Shown in pieces: positions 58,440 to 64,000 of a DNA stretch of 64,000 bases; the first letter of the stretch is position 1; the number at the start of each line of letters is the position of its first letter. Source of the stretch: Lunularia cruciata. Lineage: Eukaryota > Streptophyta > Marchantiopsida > Lunulariales > Lunulariaceae. Both the position numbers and the translations under genes were made by a program. The stretch spans positions 8,004,001 through 8,068,000 of the forward strand of contig OX419762.1 of NCBI GenBank assembly GCA_948567375.1, given 5' to 3'. The notes beneath the pieces were generated by a model. The model saw only the letters and a list, made by a program, of their open reading frames with translations, did not search any database and was not told where the DNA came from.

Positions 58440-61400
58440 AATCTCTTCCCTTTTAAGATGCAACTTACTCATCACAAAGCTATTGCTCAAAAGATTGTAC
58501 TAACATTGGTGCATGCTTCAAGTTTGCTATTGGTTCCTATGTTACCTTATACAATGGGTACACTTTCCAATGTATAAGATATTCCAAACATGGATGGTGA
58601 GTACCACAATGCATTTTTAGAGAATAAGTTCAACTTCATATTCTTCTATGCTATCAATGAGTGTTGGACAAGGTCTAACTTCTTGTATGCAAGGAAAGAA
58701 GGACGCTTGGAGTGCATATCTACATATTAAGAAAACATGGAACACTGGATAGATCTTCATGTGCGGTGGTAGCTTGAGGTGATAGGTCATTATGCCGATT
58801 TGACAAAGGATGGGAAAAGGCTCATTAAAATGAGGTTTGAGCTTATGAGGGCCAAATAACATGAGGTTGGTTGTGGATAGCCAGACTTGATCCCCAATGT
58901 TGTATTCCATGTGCCAGAAATGTGCATCTACATATTGTTTCCATCAATTTTAGGCGATCTACAACATGTGCTTGGCATTCTCCACACCTTGTTGGATTTT
59001 AGAAACAAAAATGTTGACAATGTCAACCTTGCTAGTCACCTGGAAAATCTTGATTAAGCTCAAATGTGTGAAAGGATGCTCTCCATACATGAGGAAGAAT
59101 GGCGAGACTTGTATGGATGCATTCACTAAATTGTTGTTCCACTAATTGCAAATTCCACCAGTGAAAATAAGATATCCCAGTCCACTTGCTCATATAAGTT
59201 CAAACCTCAGAGCATGTCCTCAATAATGCAATTAGCCCTCTTTTTTTTATGTATTGGCTTAGATAGTAAGCTATGGACATAGTCCATTTGGTTTAAAAGA
59301 TCCCAAAGAGTGTTCTCAGAGAAATAGTGAATTGAGTACCTCTCTCTTTCTCTCTTGATGAGCACTCAAGATAGGCCATGGTGAGAAAAGACTACAACTA
59401 AGTATAAATGAGCTATTGTGGAGTAGTCCTATCCTATGCTCCTGAATTATTTTTTTGAGTCGGTCAACAAAGACTACAATGGAGTAAAACCTTGAGGTGG
59501 TCTTGTGCAATTCACAAACCGACTCCATGCTTGCTTGTTTCCAACATTGTGTAGGAAGTAGAAAGGGGTTAAAGGATTCGTGTGGGACTTGATTAGAATC
59601 TTTATTTTTTTGATAGGTAGACAGCTTCAAATGTACTCCATCACATCATTGCTCATCTTGGGCCAATAGTAATGGTGTTTGATTGCATCTAAGGTCTTTT
59701 CCACTCCACATGGCTTGCAATGCTAGAATCATGACATTTTGCTAAGATGGTGGTTCTCATATTTGTGGCATCCGGAATCCATAACTTGCCATCACAAAAG
59801 GTGAGTTCTTGGGAAATGGTTACACCTTTGGATGATTGAGCTCCTACAATCTATGGGTCAATTTTTGTAGTAGCAAGAATCCTTGGCCAAAATACATGGT
59901 ACATCTTGATTGCTACCATTAGATTGTTTGCCATAGGCATCTAGGTGAATGCATCTGCAAGTTGCTTCTTGCTTTCTATATATGTGATCATCATGTTGAA
60001 TTGTTATCTCTACTCTCTTTGCCTACCAAATCTATTAACAAGATAGATCTTTTTTGTCTTGATGTATATTAGGGGTTTGTGATCTATCTCCACTACAAGG
60101 TGATTTTTTGTCAAGGTAATGATTCCAATGCTTGGTTGTAAGGGCAATGACCAACTCTTCTTTTTTGGTGGTGTAACAGTAACATTTTGCTAGTAATCGT
60201 TTTTGAGAGAAATACGCAACTGAGTACCATCCTTTATTCCATTCTTTTTGTAGGATTGCTCCTATTGTGATACTTGATGCATCTATAGTCAACTTGATTG
60301 TACTTTTGGTGCATACTATTTCAAGATTGATATATGTAGTAATGTGTTTCAATTCCTAAAAGGTTAACTTTTGTATGATTCTTCACATCCATTTCTTCTC
60401 CTTGCCAACTAGTGCCATTAAAGGTTGTGCAACCTTGAAGAAGCTCTTGGAAAATTGACTATAGAACCCATCAATCCCAAAAAGCTCTTGAGTTGAGTCT
60501 GATCTTCTACAACACCCTATTTCTAAATAGACTCTATTTTATCTATAAACACTTGGATACCTTTTGCACTTACTCTATACCCCAAGAAGTCTATTTCACA
60601 AGTAGTCTACTTTAAACTTGCCAAATTCACATTTTGAGATTTTAGCATACAATTGATTTTATCATAGAATCTAGAAGACTTCTTGTAAATGTTGCTTCTG
60701 CACAATCATTGTCCTACTATAGACTAAGATGTCATCCAAGAAAATAATAATAGATTTATCCAAGCATTGACAAATTACATCATTCATCAAACTCATGAAA
60801 GTGGCTAGTACATTAGTGAGGCCAACCAGCATCACCAAGTACTCAAAGTGACCATTCCTTATTTGAAAGGTAGTTTTGTGCATGTCTTCCTTTGCAATTC
60901 TGATTTAGTTGTAATTTTATAGATCAAGTTTGGGAAAGTTCTTTGCCTCATTGAGTTGATCAAACAAGGCATCCATGCAAGGTAATGGGAATTTTTTCTT
61001 CACCATTTGTTAATTTAGTCCCCAATAGTCAATGCACATGCGTATTGTCCCATCCTTCTTCTTCACAAATAAGACTAGAGCCCCATATGGTAATATGTTG
61101 GGTTGGATAAACCCTTTCTATAGCAAATCCTTAACTTGACCCTTACACTCTTCCAACTCATGAGGTGTAAATAGATATGGGGCCTTACATGGAGGTATCT
61201 TCACAAGAAACATCTTGATTTTATGATCTACTCTCCTTTTTGGTGGTAATCCTATAGGTAAATCATCTAAAAAGACATCTTGAAACTCATTGACCACATC
61301 TTTCAATTTCTCATGACTTTGTCTATTGAGTTGTGCACTCTCTACTTCTTTGATTTGACCCATGAAACATCTATTTATCTTACCAATAGATGTAGTCTCT

Positions 61401-62639
61401 ATGACATAGAGAGGCAATTATTTACTATGTGTCCTTTCTTTAATTCCAAATATTTTCCATTGGCTAGTTCTAACTACTTTTTTTCTCCTATCAACCATGG
61501 ATTTGTACTGCTTCATACATAATATGCCTAAGATCACATCATAACAAGCTAACCATATCACTCACCACTCAATTGCTTCTTGGTACTCTCTTATAAAGAG
61601 TTCTACCTTTCTAGGTAATGACTCAATCCTCTTTGTTTGACCATTAGGTACTCTACTTCATCATTCTCATCCTTCTCTAGTTCCATCCTCAACCTTATTT
61701 CAACAAAGTGAGATAGCAAATTATCTATTGCTCCAAGATCTATCAAGACTCTCACCAAAATTGTCTTTTAGGACTCCACTTACTACAATCAATTATGTGT
61801 CTTTTTACCTCCACCTTTGCACACTTGTCCTCTTCCTCCCCCCACTTTTGCTCTTCTACATTGAGCTAGTAAGGCCACAAGGTACATTTACTAGCAATCT
61901 TCATTTGTTGATGTGATTTGAACATCCTCCTCTTCAATTTCTCTCTCTTTGTTGTTCAAAGGTTGCTTTTATAGAGGCTAAAGGCCTCTAAGAAGATCAA
62001 CATGACATTTGATGGCTATGTGCCCAACTTGACTAAAATTGTAACAATATTGTTGTGTTGCTTGAGCCCTTTTGCTCATGGGACCCCATCTCTCCTTTCT
62101 TTGACACATCCCCATTCTCCTTGGACCGGTCGTGCCCCTCAATACAAGAACCAAATGTTACCCAATTCCATAGAAATTGATCCACCAAAGTGTTATGTTT
62201 TAGTCCAATAGTGTTGATTCAAGACTATTCCTTCACCTCCTCCAAGCACCCTCAGTATTTTTTTCGGCATAGGCAATGGATTCAAAAATAGTGCAAGGAC
62301 TTTGTACCATTACCTCTTGGTGAATTTACTCTTTTAACCCTTGTTTGTATTGTAAAGAGATTCTCTTGGACTCATATCATTTATAATGACTTACAAATCA
62401 AGAAATGCCTCCACGTACTCTTTAATTTTATTCTTCTACTTCAACCTCCATAGTTGGGGTTAAGCCATCTGCATGGAATCCACAGATGGAAATTCTTTAG
62501 TAACCTTTTCTGCATTGCCATCTAAGTGATCTCTCTTCCTTTTGCCAACATTGATCATTCCCAAGCATTGAACCATGTGAGAGCATTATTGGTTAAGTAT
62601 CCACATGCAATGGGGAGAGAAGGCAATCCTATTTTCCTA

Positions 62640-62859
62640 AAGGGAGGGGAATTTTTCCATTTTCAATGCCTAATTCATTTATTTCAGGCTTCTAAAATTG
62701 GGTTTGAATTTTTGAGTGTTTTTGGCTCATGCAATATTAGTAGAAGTACTCTTTTGGTGACAATTCTATTTGATCTACTTAGTCTATCATATATAACATA
62801 TGTTATATATGCCAATTTCCACCTCTAGATAATAAACATGTCTAGATATTGGTATTACA
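62640..62859 (-). repeat. Partial 5' LTR of the minus-strand TGTAATACC element
   Basis: Only the first 220 or so bp of the LTR are recognisable. It contains a 24-bp palindrome (half-site CATATATAACAT) at 62788-62811 that is absent in this perfect form from the 3' LTR. Confidence 0.6.
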
Positions 62860-64000
62860 GCCCAATTGTGAGAGTCAACCAAGTTTGATTAGAACGAGTG
62901 GCTTGACCAAGCAAAGATGATGCTCTCTCAATGGATGGAGCTCTAGCTTCTCCCGCATGATGTACTCTAATAGAAGAAGTTGAAGTCGGTGTAGCTCTAG
63001 TCTAAGATCTTTCTCTCTCTCAAGCCCCAATTGGACTCTCAGTCTGAGTCTCCATATGCATTAAACTTACCTCTCTCCAATGGCTTGCTCCTCCATAGTC
63101 CACATCCACATGCTCGATCTAAGTCTCCACATCAATAGGAGGAAAACCCATGGATACCATAATATCTCTACCTCAAACTGCACTCTAGCCTCCTCAAGAG
63201 TATCATCATATATTACTCTCAAAGTATCAAGTTCAATTCTCACCTCTTATAGAGTATTCTTGTTCCTCTCTAATAGCTCCATAGTATGGTAAACTCTCTC
63301 ATATACCATATCTCTTGAACTCTATATATCTCTACCTCTATATACCTCTACCATCTCCATGCCTATGTCTAATAAGTCTAGCTAACTCAACCAATCTCTC
63401 AACTTGTGCTCTTGCATCTACTTTTCCCTCTCCGTAATAACTCTAACTATTTCTACTAACTTCTAGTGAGTATTCTCTACTCTAGACAATGATATATCTC
63501 TTGCTATGCTAGTCTACTCTCCCTCTCAAATAAAGCATGTTCTTCTAGCATGAATTGCTCCTCCTTCTCTACTAGGAGACTCTCTTGCTTAGTGAGCCTA
63601 CTCTCTCTCTCATAGAAGGTGCTCCTCTAGCCTAAATATGCTCTTCTCTCTATACTATTCTCCTCTCATGCCGAGATAATCTACACTCCATCTCACTATG
63701 CAAGTGCTCTTCTCTATGTATACTCTCATGTGGTGGCAGTGTAGGTGGCCCAACCTCAATTTTTCCCTCTATGTAATGGGTCATCATGATGTAATGAGAA
63801 ATCAGAGTGCTCATGTGGATGTAATGGATCATCATGGTGCTTAGGGTGGATTGTTACAATGAAGAGGGGGAGGGAAGGGGACCCATACACAAGAACTCAA
63901 CCATATCAAACCAGATATGGTTTTATAACCAAACCATATAATTGCAGTCATTTTCTATCATCCATAAAAATATCAAAAGATGTACCTATGGGAACCTACC
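62860..64000 (-). pseudogene. Coiled-coil-coding sequence, likely family X copy
   Basis: Minus-strand translation gives long Glu/Arg/Leu-rich heptad-like runs (for example SLLVEKEEQFMLEEHALF and RIELDTLRVIYDDTLEEA), like the coil at 13842-14105. It extends to the window edge. It lies outside the LTR element ending at 62859 and on the same strand as the family X block at 28042-28875, so the two may be halves of one unit split by the whole 28.9-62.9 kb nest. Decayed and low in complexity, so similarity to other coils by composition alone is possible. Confidence 0.35.

Larger units (their letters stand above)
57697..62859 (-). mobile_element. Minus-strand chromovirus (TGTAATACC family)
   Basis: In the minus sense: a partial 5' LTR 62640-62859 (starting TGTAATACCAATATC); gag region about 61900-62640; protease region about 61450-61800; reverse transcriptase about 60540-61420, with the catalytic block IIIFLDDILVYS at 60671-60883; RNase H 60035-60352 (LTIDASSITIGAIL); integrase about 58950-59900; C-terminal module and chromodomain 58617-58910 (GDQVWLSTTNL, HPVFHV-like block, EEYEVELIL); and a 3' LTR 57697-58439 of about 743 bp. 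Broken, with dozens of lesions and a shortened 5' LTR. It lies tail to tail with the plus-strand member of the same family. Confidence 0.8.

Overview
The window looks like repeat-dense nuclear DNA of a land plant. The evidence is the set of elements: Ty3/gypsy chromoviruses with chromodomains and an initiator-Met-type primer site, an Athila/Tat-like (OTA clade) gypsy element with an Asp-type primer site, and a plant-style PIF/Harbinger transposase. I cannot name the species; a bryophyte or other non-angiosperm is possible, but nothing here proves it. I found no complete host gene, no tRNA or rRNA gene and no CRISPR array.

Layout. 1-9.5 kb: low-repeat DNA without a recognisable gene. 9.6-11 kb: a decayed PIF/Harbinger transposase. 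11-16 kb: an unrecognised coding unit (called family X here) with an acidic-tailed protein, a heptad-rich coiled-coil protein and a third conserved block, with a strong foldback, a (TA)n run and a 72-bp tandem duplication in or around it. 16-17.6 kb: traces of minus-strand coding sequence. 17.6-20.8 kb: low-repeat DNA with a pair of strong hairpins. 20.8-22.7 kb: charged, unrecognised frames. 22.7-64 kb: a stack of nested retroelements whose outer bed is probably a second, minus-strand copy of family X (seen at 28.0-28.9 and 62.9-64.0 kb).

The nest can be read from target duplications and from interrupted homologies. Element A (OTA gypsy, 34753-42579, LTRs with 1 difference in 692 bp by eye) sits inside element B (chromovirus, 33499-46968, duplication ATACT, LTRs about 8% different). 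B sits inside element C (an old minus-strand relative of A, 30402-55071). C's 5' LTR also holds element D (50771-54541, duplication ATAGT), an LTR-less unit carrying an unknown coiled-coil gene. C lies in a plus-strand chromovirus (LTR copies at 28.9-30.2 kb, 3' end at 55.1-57.7 kb), which abuts a minus-strand chromovirus of the same family (57.7-62.9 kb). A separate minus-strand relative of B lies at 22729-28036 (duplication TCTAT).

Most notable: the LTRs of the B family carry dense, in places perfect, heat-shock-element arrays just upstream of the TATA box, suggesting a heat-responsive element family. Also notable: element D; the repeated, undescribed family X; a conserved 22-nt hairpin between the pol stop and the 3' LTR of the A/C family; an extra zinc-knuckle frame ahead of gag in the same family; and several perfect hairpins in otherwise featureless DNA.
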